DNA of 5,903 bases from a bacterium (GCA_021852095.1 JAJZOC010000065.1:1-5903); one strand, 5' to 3'. Counted from the stretch's first letter, positions 1 to 5,763 are shown. Numbers and translations are program-made. The notes: generated from the sequence alone by a model not told the origin.

Positions 1-135
1 CCCCAAGGAAATTATTTTTTCGATGGACTAATAGATGATGTCCGGATCTACAACTACGCATTAACGGCTGCTCAAGTTAAGACCCTCTACAACAATGGGG
101 CAGTGAACTTTGCGCCAGCGACTGGAGCACCATAA
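1..135 (+). CDS. 3' end of a LamG/concanavalin A-like lectin-domain surface protein (partial)
   Basis: The reading frame is open from the first base of the window and ends at TAA 133-135, giving the last 44 residues of a protein whose start lies outside the window. The visible part contains FDGLIDDVRIYNYAL followed by TAAQVKTLYNNG. This is the usual closing strand and helix of the LamG/Laminin_G_3 jelly-roll fold: a G-x-I-D-D-V-R-I-Y-N strand, then an alanine-rich AL(T/S)xxQVxxLYNNG turn. Such domains bind glycans or mediate adhesion in secreted and surface-anchored proteins, and are common in large exported proteins of CPR bacteria. The protein ends only about 12 residues after the domain (AVNFAPATGAP), so no C-terminal membrane anchor or sorting signal follows it. 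Upstream architecture and substrate cannot be judged. A degenerate second copy of this 3' end lies at 232-294. Confidence 0.8.
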   Translation, partial: PQGNYFFDGLIDDVRIYNYALTAAQVKTLYNNGAVNFAPATGAP

Positions 136-138
136 AAA

Positions 139-233
139 TAATTTTCAATTTTCAATTCTTTAATTTTTCAAACAGTTTGTAAATTAGATCATTGGAATTT
201 GATTGAAAATTGGTTATTGAAAATTGAAAATTA
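139..233. repeat. Nested inverted repeat (AATTTTCAATTTTCAAT family)
   Basis: A perfect 18-bp inverted repeat is formed by 139-156 (TAATTTTCAATTTTCAAT) and 216-233 (its reverse complement). The 59-bp interior holds a second hairpin at 161-186, with TAATTT paired to AAATTA and CAAA paired to TTTG around a CAG loop. It also holds a further ATTGAAAATTGG copy at 202-213. The element starts four bases after the LamG stop codon and its right end abuts the LamG-like remnant. AT-rich TTTCAATTT intergenic repeats of this style are, from memory, common in CPR drafts. It could be a small non-autonomous palindromic element or a transcription-ending structure. No open frame is visible inside. Confidence 0.7.
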
Positions 234-294
234 AGACCCCTCCTACAACAATGGAGTAGTGAATTTTGCCCCAAAACTTGGACAAGTTTTGTAA
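232..294 (+). pseudogene. Degenerate second copy of a LamG-protein 3' end
   Basis: The sequence TTAAGACCC(CT)CCTACAACAA from 231 onward repeats the end of the intact LamG gene, where TTAAGACCCTCTACAACAA occurs at 79-97. The copy carries two extra bases near 238-243 that shift the frame. After the shift it reads YNNGVVNFAPKLGQVL then TAA (292-294), against YNNGAVNFAPATGAP in the intact gene. Nucleotide similarity ends shortly after the NFAP codons, so the final residues differ. It has no start or upstream domain and cannot be a functional gene. The best explanation is that a tandem or paralogous LamG gene lost its body, leaving its last ~60 bp beside the inverted repeat. Confidence 0.7.
272..291. 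terminator. Perfect 9-bp palindrome between convergent genes, possible bidirectional terminator
   Basis: CAAAACTTG (272-280) and CAAGTTTTG (283-291) are exact reverse complements separated by two bases, so RNA from either strand could form an 8-bp stem with a four-base loop. It sits in the gap between the rightward LamG gene and the leftward polymerase-like gene ending at 330, a natural place for a terminator shared by convergent genes. There is no long U-run directly after the stem on either strand, so classical intrinsic termination is unproven. It lies inside the LamG remnant and may only be a leftover of that gene's own 3' end. Confidence 0.35.
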
Positions 295-329
295 ATAGTG
301 TACAACTTACTTAATTTACTTGACGTAAA

Positions 330-2471
330 CTACTTAGTTGGGGTAGGGGTTGGGGTTGTTGTTGGCGTAATGCTGACTGTTGGCGCCGGAATTTTAATTG
401 GATTCTGTTTTTGAGGCAGTTGTGCGGATGGACTGCTTAATTTAAGCGGTGTTTGGGTATAAGGAGTATGCGCTACAGGCGCAGATACCTGCTGTTGATT
501 ACCTTGTTCTTTGCTAATTTGTTTGTTGAGAGCGGCAATTTCCTGATTTATCTCTTTTAAGGACGCCGGATTATTTGCTACCAGACTTTTTACGGTTTCG
601 TACTGGGTTAAGGCATCGGTCAGATCATTTTTTGCCTGCAGAGCATGCCCAAGATTATAATACGCGTTTGCCAAGTCGGGTTTCAGATTAACCGCTATCT
701 GGAACTCATGTTGAGCATTATCCCATTGTTTTAATTGATAATATACTCCTCCTAAGTTGATATATTCTTGCGGATTATTTGGGTCTAGAATTATTGCCTG
801 CTGATTAGCAAGGATCGAAAAGTTTTCCGCGTTTTTACCAAACCCAATAAGACTTCTATATATAGATGCCAGATTTTGCCAATCTGCCGCGTTTAGAGGC
901 GAAATTGCTGTCGCGGTTCTGGCTTCGGTAATAGATTGCTGTATCAGATTGGTAATTGTTTGTTGTGTTTGGGCAGAAGGAGAAGATCCTTTAGGGGTTT
1001 GAAGCACTAAAGAATTAGCAAGAGATAGGTTTGTCTGTGAGAAAATCCGATGATATGCATCGTTATAAGGAAATGTCGATATGGCGTTTCTCTGTAAATT
1101 ATAGGTTTGAACACCATTGTTTTTAGAAGCCGCTACCAGGGATTCCTGCATCAGTATGTCGGATACAAGGAGATGGCCGCTGTAATAAGCGATAAGTCCG
1201 GCTACTGCTATAAAAATGGCAAGAAAAAGGCTCGGTAAGAATCTTGTTAAACTGTGTGTTTCAACTGCTTGGGTTTCGGAAAAGGCTATCAGACCCTTTT
1301 TTAAAGCCACAAACTGCAATTCGAACTCAAAGAAGTTTTTAGGGTGATGAATACCCTGATACGCCGCAAAGAGCCCAAGTAAAATAAACAAAAGAGCGTA
1401 TTCTAAAAATGAAAACGGCAGGATCAGAGAAACAATTATAATTAATAAAACAGAAAGAAATAAGGGATTCTTTTTTAAGTTTCCGCCTGTATTTTTTTTA
1501 AACACAGAAGTTATCAAAAAGATAAAAGCGGCTATGCCCAACACGCCGGTTGTTGCCAATAGTTCCAACAGAAAACTTGAGGATCTGGTAAAGGTTAAAG
1601 ACCAAAGAGCGGAATTAGTATTAAATGCCGCCTGTTTAAATCTTGTAAAATCAGTATAGTATGTTCCGAATCCGCTGCCAAAGAAGAATCCTTGAGCAAC
1701 ACGGCCGGTATCCTGCGAAATTGCGGCGAATGCGGTTTGAAAACCTGTTTCAAAAGGTAAAATAAGAGGTTTCTGCCCGCCAGCCGGAGGATTAACCAGG
1801 GTATCTATTGTTACAGAAAGACCCATTAAGATAATAATTGATATTGCCGTAAAGACAAGATTCTTTATCTGTATATCTTTTAACGTTTTAACGTTTAAGA
1901 TATCTTTTGCTAGATACGCCGCAACAGGTAAAATAAATAAAAGGTACATTGCCTGATCCAGGGAACTGCCTATTGGAGTAAAGGTTTGGGTATGGGTAAA
2001 CGCAAAAGGCAGAATGTATACTTTAAAGAAAGATAAAATTGCCCCAAAAGAGAGTATTAGACCTCCTGCTGTTAAACCGTAAAGTGTGAAAAAGAGAGAG
2101 GATTCGTTTGTTATAAAGCTGACGATTACAAAATAAAGCATCGCGGCCAAAAGCAAAGGCACAGCCGCAGTTAAAGATTCATAACGGTCTATAGACAGAA
2201 AAGACGAAATTAGAACAGCGGCTGTAAAAAGAAGGATAGGTAAATCAAAAGGCGTTCTTTTTATTTTTACCGCGGCGTCGCTAATCATTTTTCCGCCTAA
2301 GGCAAGAAGAGTTAGAAGAGTAATTGCTCCCAAGAGAATTTCTTTCGGCAAAACGTACGGGTCAGTTGTTGCGGTTAAGAAAAATAAGGGAAAGGCAAGA
2401 AAAAGGATTCCTAATAAGAGAAGAGATATGTTATCAAGATAATCACTGATTTCTTTAAAAGTCTGTTTCAT
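330..2471 (-). CDS. Multi-pass membrane protein, O-antigen polymerase/ligase-like, with C-terminal TPR domain
   Basis: This 713-residue protein has about eleven hydrophobic segments (roughly 15-35, 43-60, 76-94, 101-121, 126-147, 168-187, 203-222, 307-323, 336-352, 354-371, 410-432). A long extracytoplasmic loop (223-305) contains GSGFGTY (265-271) and RSSSFLLELLATTGVLG (296-312). That layout resembles the Wzy_C/WaaL polymerase-ligase family, in which a large periplasmic loop ends in a conserved Glu-containing helix leading into GxxG. Family members polymerise or transfer lipid-linked glycans at the outer face of the membrane. Residues 527-634 contain about three tetratricopeptide repeats, for example PQEYINLGGVYYQLKQWDNA (567-586), probably for partner binding. 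The tail (665-713) is Pro/Thr/Gln-rich and ends TPTPTPTK. The ATG at 2469-2471 is followed by a lysine-containing N-terminus and TM1; no clear Shine-Dalgarno precedes it. Substrate is unknown, and no glycosyltransferases are in view. The membrane topology and TPRs are firm; the enzymatic role is inferred. Confidence 0.75.
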   Translation of the reverse strand: MKQTFKEISDYLDNISLLLLGILFLAFPLFFLTATTDPYVLPKEILLGAITLLTLLALGGKMISDAAVKIKRTPFDLPILLFTAAVLISSFLSIDRYESLTAAVPLLLAAMLYFVIVSFITNESSLFFTLYGLTAGGLILSFGAILSFFKVYILPFAFTHTQTFTPIGSSLDQAMYLLFILPVAAYLAKDILNVKTLKDIQIKNLVFTAISIIILMGLSVTIDTLVNPPAGGQKPLILPFETGFQTAFAAISQDTGRVAQGFFFGSGFGTYYTDFTRFKQAAFNTNSALWSLTFTRSSSFLLELLATTGVLGIAAFIFLITSVFKKNTGGNLKKNPLFLSVLLIIIVSLILPFSFLEYALLFILLGLFAAYQGIHHPKNFFEFELQFVALKKGLIAFSETQAVETHSLTRFLPSLFLAIFIAVAGLIAYYSGHLLVSDILMQESLVAASKNNGVQTYNLQRNAISTFPYNDAYHRIFSQTNLSLANSLVLQTPKGSSPSAQTQQTITNLIQQSITEARTATAISPLNAADWQNLASIYRSLIGFGKNAENFSILANQQAIILDPNNPQEYINLGGVYYQLKQWDNAQHEFQIAVNLKPDLANAYYNLGHALQAKNDLTDALTQYETVKSLVANNPASLKEINQEIAALNKQISKEQGNQQQVSAPVAHTPYTQTPLKLSSPSAQLPQKQNPIKIPAPTVSITPTTTPTPTPTK

Positions 2472-2486
2472 AAATAGGACTTTTTC

Positions 2487-2516
2487 AGCGTATCAGACAA
2501 AAAAGTATAATGTCAA
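2487..2516 (-). promoter_or_regulatory. Weak candidate promoter of the polymerase-like gene
   Basis: On the minus strand a perfect -35 hexamer TTGACA (2516-2511) is followed 18 bases later by TACGCT (2492-2487), which keeps only the first, second and last positions of TATAAT. Transcription would begin near 2480, leaving a leader of about 10 nt before the ATG at 2471. TATACT at 2508-2503 is a better -10 box by sequence, but no -35 lies at the right distance from it. The TTGACA sits at the edge of a repeat copy (2512-2524), so it may be fortuitous. Confidence 0.3.
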
Positions 2517-2591
2517 GGAGTAATCCGAAGGATTACGACGCAGATCATGAGTGAAATCGAATGGTCAAGGAGTAATTCTGAACAAGTTTAG
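2512..2591. repeat. Composite intergenic repeat: 13-bp direct repeats with embedded palindromes
   Basis: GTCAAGGAGTAAT occurs at 2512-2524 and again at 2564-2576, a 52-bp period. The first copy overlaps a perfect 7-bp palindrome, GTAATCC-GAA-GGATTAC (2520-2536). The second copy runs into an imperfect palindrome CTGAAC-AA-GTTTAG (2578-2591), whose sequence recalls a decayed form of the CTGAA...TTCAG palindromes flanking the GIY-YIG gene. The block fills most of the 136-bp gap between the two leftward genes. No open frame is supported here. It looks like a stack of old intergenic repeat units and may also separate the two transcripts. Confidence 0.55.
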
Positions 2592-2607
2592 GAGATAAGT
2601 TTATTAT

Positions 2608-4083
2608 TTATTTCTTAGCTGGTTTTTCAATTAAAGGAAGATACAATTTATATTGTGATTTACTTGTTGGGTCCGGTGTGGGAGATGCGGTTTGGATTAA
2701 AGATGTTTGTTCGATTGGAGATGGAGTAGGGGTTGGAGTAACTGTTTCTGTTGGTGTTGCAGTTGCTGTTGGAGAAGCTGTTGCTGTTTCGGTTGCAGTT
2801 GCTGTTGGAGATGGAGTAGGGGTAGGCGGGATTTCAAAAACAACTCGGTGAGCATTGTTGTCATAGGAAATAAAATAAGCATTTTTTAGTTTAAGCGGAT
2901 CCATGGTAACTCCATTATTTGATGCTCCGGTTTCATATTGACCTACAATTTTTCCTGTTTTAATATCCGTTACCGTTACATTATTGTCTCCTGCCACCCA
3001 AAGGTAGATGGGATTACCATTTCTGTCGTATTCTATCTGGATGCTATTGCCTAAGTATGCCCCATTCATAGTAGTTGTTAGTCCTGTTTTAATATTCCAC
3101 ATGGTGATTGTTGGGCCATTGTCTAGCCAATGAGCAACATATACATTTCCCTGTTTGTCTACGGTTCCCCGATAACCCTGTCCTAAGCCATTTTCGAAAA
3201 CCATATTTATTAGTTGTCCGCTTGGCGTGAATTGGTGAAAGTAGCCGTTGTCGCAAAAAGCGGTAATAACGGTTTCTTGATTGTTTGGATCTTTTGATAC
3301 GGTAATGCCATTTGGGTTATTAAAATTGGGAACATTTTTCGCCAGAATTGTCGGAGACAAAGTGTTCGGATCAATCGAAAAAAGTACTCCTCCGTTTGGC
3401 AATCCGCAGTAAGCAAGGACTCCATAGAAAGTTCCGTTGGAATCTACAGTTATGCCCTGAACTCCTCCTGTAGAGTCGCCTTGGCCAGTTAATTCAGCGA
3501 TATTTATAGTAGTAGTTTGTCCTGTTTCTTCGATTAATACGACTGGCCCGTTAGAGTTAGCTCCGGCAACGCCAGTGCGGGATTGTTGAGAATCATACGT
3601 TACATCAAGTGCGTTTATGCCCGGCAGACCAATTCTTTCTACGATTCCTGTTGCGGTATTAACATTGTCAACGGAGTTATCATAATAGTCGGCTGTGAGG
3701 AGATGAAATTGGCCGTTTACGTCATAATATCCATTGGTATAATTTGCTCCGCTGTTAATTGGCCATTCTCCTGTTTGAACTATGGTTTTTTCTTTTGTTA
3801 TTGCCTCTTTTGTTAGGTGATGCTTTATAATGGATTGTTTATTTAATTCTTGGATTAGAGCAGAATTTTCTCCCTCTTTATTATAGTGTTCTTCTATTAC
3901 CTTCAGTCTTCCTGGAGACCATGTGTATTTTTCCCTAAGAGATTCTATTGTTCCTTGTGCCGAAATTTCGTGTTTGTTTCCGGAGATGCCGGTAAGCGCG
4001 GCTGCGCCAGCTATCCCAGCCCCAAATCTTAAAAACTCCCTACGGTTTTGTTTTGACAGATAACTCTCCTTGAACGTGTCCAT
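2608..4083 (-). CDS. Tat-exported beta-propeller protein with Pro/Thr linker and C-terminal YLPLI motif
   Basis: I start this 491-residue protein at the ATG 4083-4081, because the -10 box of its promoter (4096-4091) overlaps the alternative ATG at 4092, which would add only MQL. Residues 13-20 (NRREFLRF) are a twin-arginine motif, followed by a hydrophobic stretch (21-34, GAGIAGAAALTG) and a possible cleavage site after ISA (40-42). This predicts export of the folded protein by the Tat pathway. From about 119 to 418 there are six to seven units of ~40 residues with signatures such as NGITV, GVQGITVDSNG and YRGTVDKQGNVYVAHW, matching NHL/SMP-30-like beta-propeller blades. Residues 420-475 are a low-complexity Pro/Thr/Ala linker. 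The extreme C-terminus carries YKLYLPLIEK, then PAKK. No catalytic residues are identifiable. A structural, binding or sensing role at the cell surface is likely; a lactonase- or lyase-type propeller is the alternative. Confidence 0.75.
   Translation of the reverse strand: MDTFKESYLSKQNRREFLRFGAGIAGAAALTGISGNKHEISAQGTIESLREKYTWSPGRLKVIEEHYNKEGENSALIQELNKQSIIKHHLTKEAITKEKTIVQTGEWPINSGANYTNGYYDVNGQFHLLTADYYDNSVDNVNTATGIVERIGLPGINALDVTYDSQQSRTGVAGANSNGPVVLIEETGQTTTINIAELTGQGDSTGGVQGITVDSNGTFYGVLAYCGLPNGGVLFSIDPNTLSPTILAKNVPNFNNPNGITVSKDPNNQETVITAFCDNGYFHQFTPSGQLINMVFENGLGQGYRGTVDKQGNVYVAHWLDNGPTITMWNIKTGLTTTMNGAYLGNSIQIEYDRNGNPIYLWVAGDNNVTVTDIKTGKIVGQYETGASNNGVTMDPLKLKNAYFISYDNNAHRVVFEIPPTPTPSPTATATETATASPTATATPTETVTPTPTPSPIEQTSLIQTASPTPDPTSKSQYKLYLPLIEKPAKK
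2715..2823. repeat. Slippage-type direct repeats encoding the Pro/Thr linker
   Basis: Within the propeller gene the linker is built from repeated DNA. A 19-bp unit starting TTGGAGATGGAG recurs exactly at 2715-2733 and 2805-2823. A 20-bp unit starting GTTGCAGTTGC recurs exactly at 2756-2775 and 2792-2811, a 36-bp period or 12 codons. Both periods are multiples of three, so copy-number change lengthens or shortens the TPTPSPTATATE-type linker without breaking the frame. Confidence 0.75.
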
Positions 4084-4090
4084 TAGTTGC

Positions 4091-4119
4091 ATTATAGCCT
4101 ATAATATTAAAATGTCAAT
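4091..4119 (-). promoter_or_regulatory. Consensus sigma-70-type promoter of the propeller gene, predicted leaderless transcript
   Basis: On the minus strand TTGACA (4119-4114) is followed by exactly 17 bases and TATAAT (4096-4091), matching both consensus boxes completely. The final AT of the -10 box forms part of the upstream ATG at 4092, so that codon cannot lie in the transcript. Seven bases (4090-4084) separate the -10 box from the in-frame ATG at 4083, so the predicted first transcribed base is at or next to the A of that ATG. The expected mRNA is therefore leaderless, and no ribosome-binding site is needed or seen. Confidence 0.8.
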
Positions 4120-4154
4120 ACCTTAGTTCACTATCAGCCGGTTTATTTTTATCC

Positions 4155-4167
4155 TGATATATTATCA
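4155..4167. promoter_or_regulatory. Small palindrome in the divergent intergenic region, possible operator
   Basis: TGATA-TAT-TATCA is a perfect 5-bp dyad with a 3-bp centre, lying between the divergent promoters of the propeller and ATPase genes, about 35 bp from each -35 box. A symmetrical AT-rich site here could bind a dimeric regulator of both genes. In AT-rich DNA a dyad this short can arise by chance, and no regulator gene is in view. Confidence 0.2.
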
Positions 4168-4199
4168 AGTCTTTGTTGGATTGGATCGTAAGTATACAT

Positions 4200-4228
4200 T
4201 TGACAAATGCCTCCTGTTTATGTAAGAT
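4200..4228 (+). promoter_or_regulatory. Promoter of the AAA_14/DUF4143 ATPase gene with very short leader
   Basis: TTGACA (4200-4205) is followed by 17 bases and TAAGAT (4223-4228), a 4/6 match to TATAAT that keeps T1, A2, A5 and T6. Initiation about seven bases on (near 4235) would leave a leader of only five or six bases before the ATG at 4241. An imperfect dyad spans the promoter and start region: CCTGTT (4213-4218) and AACAGG (4232-4237), with TGCC and GGCA further out. This could be an operator. A weak AGG at 4235-4237 is the only Shine-Dalgarno-like sequence. Confidence 0.6.
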
Positions 4229-4240
4229 AATAACAGGCAT

Positions 4241-5422
4241 ATGATCTATTCAAGGCAAATCTTTCAAAAGCTAGAGCTAGAGTTGAATACCAAAGAGGCA
4301 ACGGTAATTACAGGCATGCGAAGGGTAGGAAAAACCACAGCATTAACACGCTTGTTCAAGTTAACGGAATCAGAGAACAAGGCAATTCTAGATCTTGAGA
4401 ACCCGATACACAGGAAGGTGTTTGAAGAAGAAAACTACGACAATATCTGGAATAATCTTAGGCAGTATGGCGTGAATAATAACACAAAGGCATATCTCTT
4501 TCTTGATGAGGCGCAAAACCTGCCCGAAATTAGCAGGGCAGTAAAATACCTGTATGATCATTGGGATGTAAAGTTTTTTTTGACTGGTTCAAGCAGTTAT
4601 TACCTAAGAAATTTATTTCCTGAATCTTTAGCAGGCAGAAAAGTTATTTTCGAAATGTTTCCTCTTAACTTTGAGGAATTTCTTGTTTTTAAGCAAATCC
4701 AGCGGAAAACCGGGCAGACATTTTCCCAAAAAGCCCGGGATAAAAATAAGATTGCCTATGAGCGCTTGATTCCGTATTACAATGAATTTATGGAATTTGG
4801 CGGTTTTCCTTCGGTAGTATTGGAAAATGATCCGGAAAGAAAGCGGGTACTGCTATCTGAAATTTTTACTTCGTATTTTGAAAAAGACGCAAAAAACTTG
4901 GCCGATTTTAGGGATATGTCGAAATTGAGAGATTTGATTCTTCTTTTAATTTCAAGAGTCGGCTCCAGACTGGAGATAAATAAACTCTCGAATGAATTAT
5001 CTGTATCCAGAGAGACGGTCTATAACTACCTCTCGTTTTTGGAACAGACCTATTTTATCTCTCTTCTCCCAAAATATTCAGCCAGTATTGATAGACAGGC
5101 AGCCGGAAGCCGAAAGCTTTTTTTCTGCGACAGCGGGATAGCAAATGTATTGGGCAGAATTTCCCAAGAGCAAATTCTTGAACAGAGTGTTTTTCAAAAT
5201 CTCCGCCATCATCACAAGCTTAGTTTTTATAATAAAGATGGGGCAAGCGAAATCGATTTTATTGTAGATGATAGTATGGCTTTTGAGGTAAAAATGAGTA
5301 TGTCCCAACAGGATATTAGGAACTTACAGAAAAGAAGCGAGGGGATACATATTAACGAAAATTATGTAATAACCCTACGATACAGTGATAATGTCCGCGC
5401 TATCTTAGTAACGGATATATAG
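4241..5422 (+). CDS. AAA_14/DUF4143-family ATPase
   Basis: This 393-residue protein has the full architecture of the widespread AAA_14 plus DUF4143 family and is close to its usual length. The Walker A motif is GMRRVGKT (25-32). The Walker B motif is AYLFLDEAQ (84-92), with D89 and E90. A sensor-like LTGSSS follows at 114-119, then the family signature SLAGRKVIFEMFPLNFEEFL (129-148). Residues about 244-280 look like a winged helix (NKLSNELSVSRETVYNYL). The C-terminal DUF4143 region has EIDF (337-340) and FEVK (348-351), the D-(x)n-E-x-K pattern of a PD-(D/E)XK nuclease-like fold, with D339, E349 and K351 intact. The molecular role of this family is not settled; members are often accessory and present in many copies per genome. 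It stands alone, has its own promoter, and is convergent with the GIY-YIG gene. Family assignment is secure, function is not. Confidence 0.9.
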   Translation: MIYSRQIFQKLELELNTKEATVITGMRRVGKTTALTRLFKLTESENKAILDLENPIHRKVFEEENYDNIWNNLRQYGVNNNTKAYLFLDEAQNLPEISRAVKYLYDHWDVKFFLTGSSSYYLRNLFPESLAGRKVIFEMFPLNFEEFLVFKQIQRKTGQTFSQKARDKNKIAYERLIPYYNEFMEFGGFPSVVLENDPERKRVLLSEIFTSYFEKDAKNLADFRDMSKLRDLILLLISRVGSRLEINKLSNELSVSRETVYNYLSFLEQTYFISLLPKYSASIDRQAAGSRKLFFCDSGIANVLGRISQEQILEQSVFQNLRHHHKLSFYNKDGASEIDFIVDDSMAFEVKMSMSQQDIRNLQKRSEGIHINENYVITLRYSDNVRAILVTDI

Positions 5423-5441
5423 AAAAATCGCCTTCGCCGTT

Positions 5442-5468
5442 GTCATGCTGAATTTATTTCAGCATCTC
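5442..5468 (+). repeat. Palindromic element, copy A (downstream of the GIY-YIG gene)
   Basis: ATGCTGAA (5445-5452) pairs perfectly with TTCAGCAT (5458-5465) around a TTTAT loop, flanked by GTC and CTC. It begins 19 bases after the ATPase stop codon and ends two bases before the GIY-YIG stop codon, so it lies between two convergent genes and could end both transcripts as a hairpin. No U-run follows directly. It belongs to the same family as copy B, whose stem differs by one exchanged base pair. Confidence 0.85.
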
Positions 5469-5470
5469 GT

Positions 5471-5761
5471 TTAGAAGGAAATAGATAGGTCGGTAAAGTC
5501 AGGATTTACCTTCTTGATAAGCTTTAATTTCCAATCTCTATGCCAATTTTTTAGTTGCTTTTCTCTTGCTATTGCTTCGTTAATATCGTGATATTCTTCA
5601 AAGTATACAAGTTTTTTCAACTTATACTTCTTAGTAAATCCTTCAAGTAACCCAACCCTGTGTTCAAATGACCTTTTTACAACATTATTAGTAACACCAA
5701 CATAGAAAGTAGTATTGTTTTTATTAGTCATGATATAAATGTAGTAGCTATATTTCTTCAT
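5471..5761 (-). CDS. Single-domain GIY-YIG nuclease
   Basis: This 96-residue basic protein is a complete minimal GIY-YIG domain, of the usual length for the stand-alone YhbQ/COG2827-type family. The first motif is YYIYI (6-10, in the position of GIY) and the second is FYVGVTNN (19-26, in the position of YIG). They are followed by the conserved R30 and H34 in KRSFEH, FTKKYKLKKLVYFEE (42-56), and the metal-binding glutamate E67 in AIAREKQLKNW. It ends with the typical KLIKKVNPDFTDL. All expected catalytic residues are present, so it should cut DNA with a divalent metal; no extra DNA-binding domain is attached. The ATG at 5761 is the first in-frame start, because TAA lies in frame upstream at 5797-5795. 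No Shine-Dalgarno is present; the flanking palindrome ends two bases before the start. Family members are frequently multicopy, and the role of this one is unknown. Confidence 0.9.
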   Translation of the reverse strand: MKKYSYYIYIMTNKNNTTFYVGVTNNVVKRSFEHRVGLLEGFTKKYKLKKLVYFEEYHDINEAIAREKQLKNWHRDWKLKLIKKVNPDFTDLSISF

Positions 5762-5763
5762 AA

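Noticed and set aside
315..329. TTTAC-TTGAC-GTAAA hairpin as terminator of the polymerase-like gene
   Set aside because: The stem is only five AT-rich pairs and no U-run follows on the minus strand; the 272-291 palindrome is the stronger candidate.
2697..2882. Leftward Leu/Gln-rich 61-codon frame
   Set aside because: Another frame of the same repetitive linker DNA within the propeller gene; composition is a repeat artefact.
2707..2889. Rightward 60-codon frame rich in Cys and Trp, looking like a cysteine-rich peptide
   Set aside because: It is the antisense of the Pro/Thr/Ala linker codons of the propeller gene; the Cys/Trp richness follows from the repeats on the other strand, and there is no promoter or ribosome site for it.
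3210..3816. Short frames at 3210-3425 (-) and 3583-3816 (+)
   Set aside because: Both lie wholly inside the propeller coding region in other frames and show no recognisable domain.
5078..5308. Leftward 76-codon frame
   Set aside because: Antisense to the well-supported DUF4143 region of the ATPase gene, with no domain of its own.
4241..5422. ATPase as part of one system with the GIY-YIG nuclease
   Set aside because: The genes are convergent with separate promoters, and palindrome copy A lies between them, so adjacency is likely coincidental.
5421..5441. Intrinsic terminator after the GIY-YIG gene (GGCGAAGGCG followed by TTTTT on the minus strand)
   Set aside because: GGCGAAGGCG is a direct repeat, not an inverted one, so no stem forms before the T-run.
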